Positions 1 through 8,545 of a stretch of 64,000 bases of DNA are shown here, piece after piece (position 1 is the first letter of the stretch; the number at the start of each line of letters is the position of its first letter). The DNA lies in contig CADAAI010000008.1 in assembly GCA_902785925.1 (NCBI GenBank), positions 62,001 to 126,000 of the forward strand, given 5' to 3'. A program made the translations under genes and the position numbers. The DNA comes from an uncultured Bacteroidales bacterium (lineage in GTDB: Bacteria > Bacteroidota > Bacteroidia > Bacteroidales > Muribaculaceae). Under the pieces are notes generated by a model. That model was not told the origin of the DNA. It made no database searches and saw only the letters and a program-made list of their open reading frames with translations.

Positions 1-1571
1 CCGATGAAATCGTTAAGGAGCACGTTATTGGTGGTCGTCGTGTAGAGCGTTTGCTTTATGTTGACCCAAAAACTTCAGAGCACGTTAGTGATTCTAAGCA
101 CATGGACTTCTATCGCAAACAGAAGCGCGTTGCTCTTCGTAACTGTGGATTCATCGATCCGGAAAACATTGCTGAGTATATCGCACGAGACGGTTATGCT
201 GCACTCTCTAATGCTTTGCAGAACCAAACTCCCGAGGAAGTTATTGACATCATCAAGAAAGCGGGACTTCGTGGACGTGGTGGTGCAGGCTTCCCAACAG
301 GTATGAAGTGGGGCTTTGCTCGTAATTATCAGGCAGAACACAAGTATGTGGTTTGTAACGCTGATGAGGGTGACCCTGGTGCATTCATGGACCGTTCTAT
401 CATGGAAGGTGATCCCCACTCTGTAATCGAGGCAATGGCATTGTGCGGGTACTGTATTGGTGCCAATGAGGGTCTTATTTACATCCGTGCTGAGTATCCA
501 CTTGCTGTACACCGTTTGAAGATTGCCATTGAGCAAGCACGTGAGTATGGTATGCTAGGTAAGCGTATCATGGGCAGCGAGTTTGATTTCGATATCGAGA
601 TTCGATACGGTGCAGGTGCATTTGTTTGCGGTGAGGAGACTGCACTTATACATTCTATGGAAGGTAAGCGTGGTGAGCCTACACTTAAGCCTCCTTTCCC
701 AGCTGAGAGCGGTTATATGGGATATCCTACCAACGTTAACAACGTTGAGACTCTTGCTAACGTTCCTATTATTCTTACTAAGGGTGCTGATTGGTTTGCT
801 TCTATCGGTACCGAGAAGTCAAAGGGTACAAAAGTGTTCGCTTTGGCAGGTAAGATTAATAATGTCGGACTTATTGAAGTGCCGATGGGAACTACTTTGC
901 GCGAGATCATCTACGACATTGGTGGTGGCGTGAAGAACGGCAAGAAGTTTAAGGCTGTTCAAACTGGTGGTCCTTCGGGAGGTTGCTTGACCGAAAAACA
1001 CCTTGACATTCCAATCGACTACGAGAGCCTAGGAGCTGCTGGTTCAATGATGGGTTCTGGTGGTATGATTGTTATGGATGAAGACGACTGTATGGTTTCA
1101 GTTGCCAAGTTCTACCTTGAATTCACTGTTGGTGAGTCGTGCGGTAAGTGTACACCATGCCGCATCGGTAACAAGCGTATGCTTGAGATCTTGACCCGCA
1201 TCACTGAGGGCAAGGGCACTATGGATGACATAGAGCACCTCAAGTCGCTTGCTGCAACCATAAAGGATACAGCACTGTGTGGACTTGGACAAACCTCTCC
1301 AAACCCTGTGTTGTCGACTATCGACAATTTCTATGATGAATATGTGGAGCACGTTAAGCAACACACTTGCCGTGCTAAACAATGTAAGGCACTATTGACT
1401 TACACTGTTAACCCCGATAAGTGTAAAGGATGTGGAGCTTGCGCTCGCAACTGTCCTGCCGACGCTATCATGGGCGATGTGCGCAAGCCACATGTAATTA
1501 ATCCATTCAAGTGCATCCGTTGCGGTATGTGTCAGTCGCGTTGCCGCTTCGACGCTATTAAAGTTTTCTAA
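1..1571 (+). CDS. NuoF/HndC-like flavoprotein subunit of NAD(P)-linked [FeFe] hydrogenase (5' partial)
   Basis: This is the FMN- and NAD(H)-binding diaphorase subunit that passes electrons between pyridine nucleotide and the hydrogenase encoded next to it. The frame is open from position 3 to the window edge. The residues before the first possible start ([16 protein letters not shown]) match the NuoF-type N-terminal [2Fe-2S] domain, so the gene begins outside the window. Visible motifs in order are [13 protein letters not shown] (FMN/NADH loop), [25 protein letters not shown], the [10 protein letters not shown] [4Fe-4S] motif, and a C-terminal 2[4Fe-4S] ferredoxin domain ([11 protein letters not shown] and [11 protein letters not shown]). 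The ferredoxin tail separates it from the respiratory NuoF and fits HndC/HydB of trimeric bifurcating hydrogenases. It lies 21 nt before hydA and is surely co-transcribed with it. Electron bifurcation is inferred from the family. Confidence 0.93.
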   Translation, partial: DEIVKEHVIGGRRVERLLYVDPKTSEHVSDSKHMDFYRKQKRVALRNCGFIDPENIAEYIARDGYAALSNALQNQTPEEVIDIIKKAGLRGRGGAGFPTGMKWGFARNYQAEHKYVVCNADEGDPGAFMDRSIMEGDPHSVIEAMALCGYCIGANEGLIYIRAEYPLAVHRLKIAIEQAREYGMLGKRIMGSEFDFDIEIRYGAGAFVCGEETALIHSMEGKRGEPTLKPPFPAESGYMGYPTNVNNVETLANVPIILTKGADWFASIGTEKSKGTKVFALAGKINNVGLIEVPMGTTLREIIYDIGGGVKNGKKFKAVQTGGPSGGCLTEKHLDIPIDYESLGAAGSMMGSGGMIVMDEDDCMVSVAKFYLEFTVGESCGKCTPCRIGNKRMLEILTRITEGKGTMDDIEHLKSLAATIKDTALCGLGQTSPNPVLSTIDNFYDEYVEHVKQHTCRAKQCKALLTYTVNPDKCKGCGACARNCPADAIMGDVRKPHVINPFKCIRCGMCQSRCRFDAIKVF

Positions 1572-1592
1572 CGATACACGATAAAATTCATC

Positions 1593-3353
1593 ATGGAAGA
1601 GAAATTGATAAAACTTACAATAGATAACCATGTAGTGGAAGTGCCCAAAGGCACTACACTCTTGGAAGCCGGCAAGCTCGTCGGCATCGATATTCCCACT
1701 TTGTGCCATATCGACCTAAAGGGCACTTGTGTGAAGAATAAACCCGCTTCATGCCGCCTTTGTGTGGTTGAGGTGGAAGGACGTCGCAACTTGGCTCCTG
1801 CTTGCGCTACAGCATGTATGCCCGATATGGTGGTATATACCAACTCGGCTCGCGTTATCCGCGCTCGCAAAACTATTGCCGAGCTCATCCTCAGTGACCA
1901 TCCCAATGATTGTCTCACTTGCCCCAAGTGTAGCGACTGTGAGCTCCAGCGCTTGGTTATGCGACTCAATATCCGCCAGATGCCTTACAACGATGGCGAG
2001 AAGAGTGAGCGTAAGAACGAGGTAACTGCTGCAATCACTCGCAACATGGAGAAGTGCATCTACTGCCGCCGTTGTGAGAGTGTTTGTAACAACGTACAGA
2101 GCGTGGGCGTGCTTGGCGCAATTCGCCGTGGCTTCGACACCACTATCGCTCCTACCTTTGACCGCATGTTTATCGACACCGACTGTACCTATTGTGGTCA
2201 GTGTGTTGCAGTGTGTCCAGTGGGTGCTCTCACCGAGCGTGACTACACTGATCAACTTATGGCCGACATCACCAACCCCGACAAGGTTGTTGTTGCTCAG
2301 CCTGCTCCAGCAGTGCGCTTCGCACTAGGCGAGGAATTTGGTGTGCCAGGCATCGTTACTGGCAAGCTGGCTACTGCCTTGCGTGACCTTGGCTTCGATT
2401 ATGTGTTTGATACCGACTTTGCAGCCGACCTTACAATCATGGAGGAGGGAGCCGAAATCCTTGACCGCCTCAAGAAATTCCTTGCTGGCGATAAGAGCGT
2501 GAAGCTGCCTATCATGACTTCTTGCTGCCCTGCATGGGTTAACTTCTTTGAGCACAATTATCCCGACTTACTAGAGTATCCTTCGAGTGCTAAATCGCCT
2601 GCTCAGATGTTTGGTGCTATCGCCAAGACCTACTGGGCCGAGAAGATGGGTATCCCACGTGAGAAACTAGTGGTTGTTTCTATTATGCCTTGCTTGGCAA
2701 AGAAATTTGAGTGCACACGCGATGAGTTTAAGGTTAACGGCAATCCCGATGTTGACTACAGCATCTCAACCCGTGAGTTGGCTCGTCTTATTAAGCGCGC
2801 CAACATCAACTTCGCCAATCTGCCAGATAGCGACTTCGATAGTCCTCTTGGCGAGTCGACAGGTGCTGGCGCCATCTTTGGCGTTACTGGTGGCGTGATG
2901 GAAGCTGCTCTGCGTTCAGTTTATGAGGTTTATACAGGCAAGACTCTGCCTCGCATTAACTTCGACCAGGTGCGCGGTTTCGATGGTATTCGTGAAGCAA
3001 AGATTGATCTCAACGGTTTCGAACTTAAGGTTTGCATAGCTCACACTCTGAGCAATGCCCGTATTATCATGGACAAGCTCCGTGCTGGTGAGCTCGATTA
3101 CCACGTGGTTGAGGTAATGGCATGTCCCGGTGGCTGTATTGGTGGGGCTGGTCAGCCATACCACCATGGCAACTTCGATGTGATTCAGCAACGTTGCGAT
3201 GCTCTATATGCCGAGGATGAAGGCAAGCCCATCCGCAAGAGTCATGAGAACCCCGATATTCAGAAGCTCTATAAGGAATTCTTGGGCGAGCCTCTGAGCG
3301 AGAAGTCTCACCACTTGTTGCACACTCACTATTTTGACCGTTCTATTAAGTAA
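1593..3353 (+). CDS. hydA: [FeFe] hydrogenase catalytic subunit HydA/HndD
   Basis: This is the catalytic subunit that interconverts protons and H2 at the H-cluster, about 586 residues. The N-terminus holds a [2Fe-2S] domain (Cys38, 54, 57, 71), then the His-Cys [4Fe-4S] motif (His103, Cys107, 110, 116), then two [4Fe-4S] clusters (Cys155/158/161/165 and Cys198/201/204/208). All three H-cluster signatures are intact: TSCCPAW near residue 309, MPCLAKKFE near 365 and ACPGGCIGG near the C-terminal third. This is the full M3-type layout found in trimeric NAD-linked hydrogenases. The gene sits between the NuoF-like and NuoE-like subunits. The hydEFG maturation genes are not in this window. Confidence 0.96.
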   Translation: MEEKLIKLTIDNHVVEVPKGTTLLEAGKLVGIDIPTLCHIDLKGTCVKNKPASCRLCVVEVEGRRNLAPACATACMPDMVVYTNSARVIRARKTIAELILSDHPNDCLTCPKCSDCELQRLVMRLNIRQMPYNDGEKSERKNEVTAAITRNMEKCIYCRRCESVCNNVQSVGVLGAIRRGFDTTIAPTFDRMFIDTDCTYCGQCVAVCPVGALTERDYTDQLMADITNPDKVVVAQPAPAVRFALGEEFGVPGIVTGKLATALRDLGFDYVFDTDFAADLTIMEEGAEILDRLKKFLAGDKSVKLPIMTSCCPAWVNFFEHNYPDLLEYPSSAKSPAQMFGAIAKTYWAEKMGIPREKLVVVSIMPCLAKKFECTRDEFKVNGNPDVDYSISTRELARLIKRANINFANLPDSDFDSPLGESTGAGAIFGVTGGVMEAALRSVYEVYTGKTLPRINFDQVRGFDGIREAKIDLNGFELKVCIAHTLSNARIIMDKLRAGELDYHVVEVMACPGGCIGGAGQPYHHGNFDVIQQRCDALYAEDEGKPIRKSHENPDIQKLYKEFLGEPLSEKSHHLLHTHYFDRSIK

Positions 3354-3377
3354 TTATGGCTAAAACCTCTATTAATT

Positions 3378-3866
3378 ATGGCAAAAGCAAAAGAAATGAA
3401 ATTGGCATGTAATGTCATTGAGCAGGTGGAGGCCATCTGCGACAAGCATGGTAATAAACCAGGCGAGCTCATTAATATTCTTCACGAGGCACAGTCGATG
3501 CACGGATATCTCCCTGAGGAGATGCAGCGCATCATTGCCCGCAAGCTTAATATCCCTGCTTCAAAGGTTTATGGTGTTGTTACTTTCTATTCGTTTTTCA
3601 CCATGACTCCTAAGGGCAAACACCCAATCTCGGTGTGCCTTGGAACTGCTTGCTATGTGCGTGGCTCGGAGAAGTTGCTTGAGGAAATCAAGCGTATCCT
3701 TAACATTGAGGTGGGTGAGACAACCCCCGACGGAAAGTTCTCTCTCGACTGTCTGCGCTGCGTGGGGGCCTGTGGTCTCGCACCAGTGGTAACCATTGGC
3801 GAGAAGGTTTACGGACGCCTACAGCCTAAGGACGTACAGAAGATTCTTGAAGAGGTGGATAAATAA
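3378..3866 (+). CDS. NuoE/HndA-like [2Fe-2S] subunit of the hydrogenase
   Basis: This is a thioredoxin-fold [2Fe-2S] protein of 162 residues, the small electron-transfer subunit of the trimeric hydrogenase. The four cluster cysteines lie in CLGTACYVRG (C-x4-C) and CLRCVGACGLAPV, as in NuoE and HndA. It is the last gene of the operon and is followed by a clear terminator. The start at 3378 (MAKAKEMKLACNV) fits the family. A second ATG in a nearly identical context lies 22 nt upstream in another frame (see findings). The order NuoF-HydA-NuoE differs from the common HndA-B-C-D order. Confidence 0.94.
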   Translation: MAKAKEMKLACNVIEQVEAICDKHGNKPGELINILHEAQSMHGYLPEEMQRIIARKLNIPASKVYGVVTFYSFFTMTPKGKHPISVCLGTACYVRGSEKLLEEIKRILNIEVGETTPDGKFSLDCLRCVGACGLAPVVTIGEKVYGRLQPKDVQKILEEVDK

Positions 3867-3884
3867 TTACACCTTAATATAATT

Positions 3885-3930
3885 AAACGGTCATGCTCCA
3901 TAATTGTCAAGGTGCATGGCCGTTTTTTTT
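3885..3930 (+). terminator. Rho-independent terminator after the hydrogenase operon
   Basis: A 12-bp stem (AAACGGTCATGC pairing with GCATGGCCGTTT, one G-U pair) has a 17-nt loop and is followed by a run of eight T. It begins 18 nt after the NuoE-like stop codon and separates the operon from the second hydrogenase. Confidence 0.9.
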
Positions 3931-3966
3931 ATTAGTTTCAATCTTCCAACAAAGAGTTTTTTTTGT

Positions 3967-3974
3967 TAACTTTG
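3967..3974 (+). promoter_or_regulatory. Bacteroidota -7 promoter element of the second hydrogenase
   Basis: TAACTTTG matches the Bacteroidota -7 consensus TAnnTTTG and lies 90 nt before the start codon at 4064. No TTG box is seen at the expected distance upstream, so the -33 element is weak or absent. It implies a transcription unit separate from the trimeric hydrogenase. Confidence 0.6.
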
Positions 3975-4063
3975 TGGTGTGAATTGTAAGAATCTTAATT
4001 ACTTTTCACAATATTGTTGAATAACAGAGAATTATCGCAATAAAACTTTCAATTATTTGATAT

Positions 4064-5875
4064 ATGCCTGAAAACAATCGACCTAAGACTTCGGCACAAA
4101 AGATGCCAAAATATCAGCCTGTAACCGATAATGAACAAAAATATGGAATAAAGGCCCATGACTATGTGCAAGTGCAGTGCTGCTCGGGAAAAGGCTGCCG
4201 CCACAACGACAGCGAGCGCATCGTTAACTTGTTCAAAGTGATGCTTCACGCACATGGCATCGACGATATGGTAGATGTGGTTACATCAGGCTGTTTCGGA
4301 TTCTGCTCCAAAGGACCTATTGTCCGTATACTTCCTGAGAATATCACCTACACTCATGTGAAGCCCGAAGATGTGAACGACATCGTCGAGAAGCACATCG
4401 TGCGTGGCGAACTAGTGACTGAACTGCTCTATGTCGACGTGACTGCTCACCATATCGAGGTTGAGTCGCAGCAGTGGAGTTCGTTTAAGCGCCCAGTATC
4501 GCTCGACTCTATGCTTAACAACTACATCTATGAGATTGGAGGCAAGCGTTTCCTTAATGTGTTGTCCTACGCGATAGATCCAGAGAAATGTCGTGGATGC
4601 ACAGCGTGCAAGCGTAACTGTCCTGTCAATGCCATTAGTGGTGTTGTGAAGCAGCCACATGCCATCAACCCATATAAATGCACATGCTGTGGCAAGTGCA
4701 GGTCGAAGTGCAAGTTCGATGCAATTGATGGTCCAATAGGTGTGCTAGATGAGCGCAACTCAATAAATGATGTGCTAGCCGACATTCATGATACCGATAA
4801 ATTAGTTATTGCCCAGACAGCCCCTGCCGTTCGCTTCGCGCTGGGCGAGGAGTTCGGTTTGGCGCCAGGCACTGTTGTGACTGGAAAAATGATCACTGCA
4901 TTGCGCCAGCTGGGCTTTGATTATGTTTTCGACACCAACTTTGGCGCCGACTTCACAATTATGGAGGAGAGCGCCGAGCTAATCGAGCGCCTCAAGCGCC
5001 GCATGGCAGGTGAAACCGATGTTAAGCTACCCATGACAACATCGTGCTGCCCTGCATGGGTCAATTTCTTTGAGAATGATTATCCCGACCTGCGTGAATA
5101 TCCTTCGACCTGCAAATCACCGGCACAGATGTTTGGAACTCTTGCCAAGTCTTATTGGGCCGAGAAGATTGGTATTCCAAGTGAGAACATTTCGGTTATT
5201 TCTATCATGCCATGTGTTGCTAAGAAATATGAATGTGCCCGCGATGAGTTCATCTATGATGGTATTCCTGATGTGGATTGCAGCATCACAACGCATGAGC
5301 TCGCTGAGATGATAAAAGGTCATGGTATCGACTTCGTGGGGTTGCCCGATGGCCGTTTCGATTCACCGCTTGGTGATGCTACTGGTGCAGGAACTATATT
5401 TGGCACTACCGGTGGCGTGACAGAGGCCGTGCTGCGAACCGCCTATGAGCGTTTTACTGGTAAATCATTACCAAAAGTCGAGTTTAACGAGGTTCGAGGT
5501 ATGGATGGTATCCGTGAGGCTACAATCGATATGAACGGGTTTGAGCTTAAGGTGTGTGTTGTTCACACGCTTAACAATGCGCGCATTGTGATGGACAAGT
5601 TGCGTGCAGGTGAGCTCGATTACCATCTCATTGAAGTGATGTCGTGCCCTGGTGGTTGCATTGGTGGTACCGGTCAGCCCTATCATCATGGAGACATATC
5701 GGTGCTTGAGGCAAGACAACGAGCAATGTATGCCACCGATGTCACTAAGATGGTGCGCAAGAGCCACGAGAGTTTAGCTGTGAAAAAGGTCTATGACGAG
5801 TTTTTGGGCGAGCCATTAGGACCAAAGGCACATAAGTTGCTGCACACTCACTTCCGTGACAAGTCTATTCTTTAA
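4064..5875 (+). CDS. Second [FeFe] hydrogenase: NuoF-like N-terminus fused to ferredoxin and H-cluster domain
   Basis: This is a 603-residue [FeFe] hydrogenase. Residues about 30-120 form a thioredoxin-like [2Fe-2S] domain (Cys40, 45, 77, 81 in CCSGKGC and GCFGFC). Residues 176-216 form a 2[4Fe-4S] ferredoxin (CRGCTACKRNC, CTCCGKCRSKC). The H domain follows, with TSCCPAW (326-332), MPCVAKKYE (382-390) and SCPGGCIGG (527-535) all intact. Residues around 104-124 (NDIVEKHIVRGELVTELLYV) align with the N-terminal part of the NuoF-like subunit at 1-1571, and the ferredoxin resembles that subunit's C-terminus, but the FMN/NADH core between them is missing. With no flavin or NAD site, ferredoxin is the likely partner (inference). 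The H domain is closely similar to that of the hydA at 1593. Confidence 0.93.
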   Translation: MPENNRPKTSAQKMPKYQPVTDNEQKYGIKAHDYVQVQCCSGKGCRHNDSERIVNLFKVMLHAHGIDDMVDVVTSGCFGFCSKGPIVRILPENITYTHVKPEDVNDIVEKHIVRGELVTELLYVDVTAHHIEVESQQWSSFKRPVSLDSMLNNYIYEIGGKRFLNVLSYAIDPEKCRGCTACKRNCPVNAISGVVKQPHAINPYKCTCCGKCRSKCKFDAIDGPIGVLDERNSINDVLADIHDTDKLVIAQTAPAVRFALGEEFGLAPGTVVTGKMITALRQLGFDYVFDTNFGADFTIMEESAELIERLKRRMAGETDVKLPMTTSCCPAWVNFFENDYPDLREYPSTCKSPAQMFGTLAKSYWAEKIGIPSENISVISIMPCVAKKYECARDEFIYDGIPDVDCSITTHELAEMIKGHGIDFVGLPDGRFDSPLGDATGAGTIFGTTGGVTEAVLRTAYERFTGKSLPKVEFNEVRGMDGIREATIDMNGFELKVCVVHTLNNARIVMDKLRAGELDYHLIEVMSCPGGCIGGTGQPYHHGDISVLEARQRAMYATDVTKMVRKSHESLAVKKVYDEFLGEPLGPKAHKLLHTHFRDKSIL

Positions 5876-5906
5876 TTGATACTCTAAGCATTAAGTTGTT
5901 AACATA

Positions 5907-5937
5907 TTGGTGAAATAAGAATTATTTCTTATATTTG
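5907..5937 (+). promoter_or_regulatory. Promoter of the yicC-gmk-nadD operon
   Basis: TTG at 5907-5909, a 20-nt gap and TATATTTG at 5930-5937 fit the Bacteroidota promoter. It ends 21 nt before the yicC ATG at 5959. The upstream TTG codon at 5935 lies inside the -7 box, which rules it out as the start. Confidence 0.75.
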
Positions 5938-5958
5938 CATGAAAAATGTGAAGTTGCT

Positions 5959-6834
5959 ATGATTCAATCAATGACAGGGTTCGGCAAGGCAACGCTTGTG
6001 GTTTGTAACAAGAAGATTACTGCCGAGATAAAATCACTAAACAGCAAGCAGATGGACTTGTCGGTTAAGGTCCCCTTGCTTTATAGAGAATTGGAACTGG
6101 AGTTGCGTAACACTATTGCACGTGCTCTGGGACGTGGTAAGGTCGACGTCTATATCACGAGTGAATCGATCGACACCGGTGCAGTGTCACAGCTCAACAT
6201 TGAGATGCTGCGTGGTTATAAGTCTCAGGTCGAGAATGTGTCTCAGCAGCTTAATTTGCCTGCGCCTCAAGATTGGTACGCCACTCTCTTGCGCATGCCC
6301 GATGTGTTCAAGCAAGACTTGAACGAGGAAGTGGCACAGGAGGAACTTGATGGAGTGCGCGAGGTTGTTGGTCAAGCAATTGATGCTACTGTAGCATTCA
6401 GGTGCCAAGAAGGTGAGAAGCTGTATCATTTCTTTAAAGAAAAGATAAACGCTATACAGCATCTTCTAAATAGTATAGACCAGTATGAAAGCACGCGTAC
6501 CGAGAAAATCAAGTCGCGCCTGGTTGAGCAGCTCGAACAGCTCGACCAAGTCGATTACGACAAAAACCGCCTCGAGCAAGAGTTGATTTTCTACATCGAA
6601 AAGCTCGATATTACCGAGGAGAAGATTCGTCTTCAGAACCATCTCAATTATTTCTTGGAAACTCTCGATAATTCGGAGCGTCAAGGTAAAAAGTTGGGAT
6701 TCATCACTCAAGAGATGGGACGAGAAATCAATACCACAGGTTCTAAGTCTAACCATGCCGAGATGCAGAAGATTGTCGTGGAGATGAAAGATAATTTGGA
6801 GCAAATCAAGGAGCAAGTTCTTAATGTACTATAA
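5959..6834 (+). CDS. yicC: YicC family endoribonuclease
   Basis: This is a YicC/YloC family protein of 291 residues, a family with reported endoribonuclease activity. The N-terminus MIQSMTGFGKA is the family signature, and this fixes the start at 5959. The C-terminal DUF1732 region is present (GREINTTGSKSNHAEMQ, followed by a helical end). A charged helical stretch lies between about residues 150 and 230. The stop codon overlaps the region of the gmk start, and yicC-gmk is a widely conserved pair. Confidence 0.93.
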   Translation: MIQSMTGFGKATLVVCNKKITAEIKSLNSKQMDLSVKVPLLYRELELELRNTIARALGRGKVDVYITSESIDTGAVSQLNIEMLRGYKSQVENVSQQLNLPAPQDWYATLLRMPDVFKQDLNEEVAQEELDGVREVVGQAIDATVAFRCQEGEKLYHFFKEKINAIQHLLNSIDQYESTRTEKIKSRLVEQLEQLDQVDYDKNRLEQELIFYIEKLDITEEKIRLQNHLNYFLETLDNSERQGKKLGFITQEMGREINTTGSKSNHAEMQKIVVEMKDNLEQIKEQVLNVL

Positions 6835-6838
6835 CACT

Positions 6839-7414
6839 ATGGGAAAAGGAAAACTGATAGTAATTTCGGCACCGTCGGGCACCGGCAAGTCAACTATCAT
6901 TGGCGAGCTGATGAAATGTGAGCAGTTGAAGCTCGAGTTCTCTATCTCGGCAACAACACGTAAGCCACGTGGTAGCGAGCAGCATGGAGTGGAGTACTAC
7001 TTCCTCACTGTTGAAGACTTCAGGCAGCGCATTGAACGTGATGAGTTTGCCGAGTATCATGAGGTTTATGAAGGGCGCTACTATGGTACTCTTAAGAGTG
7101 AGATAAAGCGCATTACCGCAAAAGGGAAGAATGTGATTCTCGACCTCGACGTGATGGGAGGAATAGATGTGAAGAGGATCTATGGCAAAAAGGCGCTCTC
7201 AATATTCATTAAGCCCCCCTCAATCGAGACACTTAGACAGCGCTTGCTCTCTCGTGCCACCGACAGTCTTGACGATATAAATAACCGTGTCGATAAGGCA
7301 GCCTATGAAATCTCATTTGCTGACAAATTCGACCGATGCGTGGTCAACGATGTGCTGGCTAACGCAATTGAAGAAACCAAAGCAATAATAACCGATTTCA
7401 TAGAATCGAAATGA
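6839..7414 (+). CDS. gmk: Guanylate kinase
   Basis: Guanylate kinase phosphorylates GMP to GDP with ATP. The P-loop SAPSGTGKST is near the N-terminus, and the GMP-binding segment (TTRKPRGSEQHGVEYYF) and the lid region follow. At 191-196 residues it has the usual length. The ATG at 6839 (MGKGKLIVISAP) gives the family's normal N-terminus. An in-frame ATG at 6824 would overlap yicC by 11 nt and cannot be excluded. The stop overlaps the nadD start as ATGA. Confidence 0.96.
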   Translation: MGKGKLIVISAPSGTGKSTIIGELMKCEQLKLEFSISATTRKPRGSEQHGVEYYFLTVEDFRQRIERDEFAEYHEVYEGRYYGTLKSEIKRITAKGKNVILDLDVMGGIDVKRIYGKKALSIFIKPPSIETLRQRLLSRATDSLDDINNRVDKAAYEISFADKFDRCVVNDVLANAIEETKAIITDFIESK

Positions 7415-7992
7415 GCAAAATAGGCATATTTGGCGGTTCATTCAACCCCATCCATGTGGGGCATGCGCTAATTGCCAACTATATTGTCGAGAATTCAGAT
7501 CTCGACTCGTTGTGGCTCATGGTCTCTCCGCTTAACCCCCTCAAAGAAGGTTCTACGATGGCGAGCGACTACCACCGGTTGCGCATGACTGAATTAGTAA
7601 CGCGCCGCATGGAACGCGTGATAACATCGGCTTTTGAGTATGACCTTCCTAAGCCATCTTATACCATTGATACACTCAATGCTTTGCAAGCAAAATTCCC
7701 AAAAGATGAATTCTACTTAGTGATTGGTGCCGACAATTGGTGTCTATTCGATCGTTGGAAGGCTGGTGACGAGATTATATCCAAATATCATATTCTCATC
7801 TATCCTCGACGAGGTTACGACATCGTTATTCCTGAACAGTATAGAGATAGGGTAGCGGTTGTTGATGCTCCCCTCATTGAAATTTCTTCGACTCAGGTGC
7901 GTGAGCGCTTATCACAGCTGAAGAGCATCAGTTTTTACGTTCCTGAGTCGGTAGAGAAATATATAATTGACAATATGTTATACATGAAATAA
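7411..7992 (+). CDS. nadD: Nicotinate-nucleotide adenylyltransferase
   Basis: NadD transfers AMP to nicotinate mononucleotide in NAD biosynthesis. The nucleotidyltransferase signature GGSFNPIHVGH lies at residues 8-18, and the C-terminal ISSTQVRERL motif (SSTxxR) is intact. At 193 residues it is full length. The start overlaps the gmk stop by 4 nt (ATGA), which suggests translational coupling. Confidence 0.96.
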   Translation: MSKIGIFGGSFNPIHVGHALIANYIVENSDLDSLWLMVSPLNPLKEGSTMASDYHRLRMTELVTRRMERVITSAFEYDLPKPSYTIDTLNALQAKFPKDEFYLVIGADNWCLFDRWKAGDEIISKYHILIYPRRGYDIVIPEQYRDRVAVVDAPLIEISSTQVRERLSQLKSISFYVPESVEKYIIDNMLYMK

Positions 7993-8002
7993 ATTTTACT
8001 CT

Positions 8003-8530
8003 ATGGAACACGATAAATTGTCACCAACAAGTTTAGCATTCATAGCCCTTACCAATGAGTATTGCCAACTAGTGGAGAACTGTGGCGACTATGGCTGCGA
8101 GGGTATGGTAGAGGCTTTGACTAAGCTTTTGCCACGCATTTATATTACTGTTACCGATTTAGAACCAAACCTTGACTATTTCGATGCTTTCATCAGCCAA
8201 TCACTCGATGAGCCTTCTTACGACATAGTGCGTGGCAACCTGAGTGCTCTATTGGGTGAGGATGATGTCTACCTTGAGGTGTTCATCGAAGACATGAAAT
8301 ACAGTGACACACCGATAGCTACCTCAATATCAGAGAATCTTGCCGACCTTTATCAGGAGTTTTACAACATGGTGGCATCACTACGTGATCTCAACACCGA
8401 TGAACAGCGTCAAATTCTAGGAATGTGCAAGGAGAACTTCTTCGAATACTGGGGGCAAATCCTGTGCAATGTCCTAAGAGCATTACATTCGTTAAGTGTT
8501 ACCAATCGCGACTATTACGATAACTATTAA
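8003..8530 (+). CDS. DUF5063 domain protein
   Basis: This is a 175-residue acidic, helical cytoplasmic protein that I recognise as DUF5063, a family common in Bacteroidota with no assigned function. No signal peptide, membrane segment or metal motif is seen. It follows nadD by 10 nt and precedes the M18 aminopeptidase by 15 nt, so it is probably transcribed with both. No function is offered. Confidence 0.8.
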   Translation: MEHDKLSPTSLAFIALTNEYCQLVENCGDYGCEGMVEALTKLLPRIYITVTDLEPNLDYFDAFISQSLDEPSYDIVRGNLSALLGEDDVYLEVFIEDMKYSDTPIATSISENLADLYQEFYNMVASLRDLNTDEQRQILGMCKENFFEYWGQILCNVLRALHSLSVTNRDYYDNY

Positions 8531-8545
8531 CATAATATAAAGATT

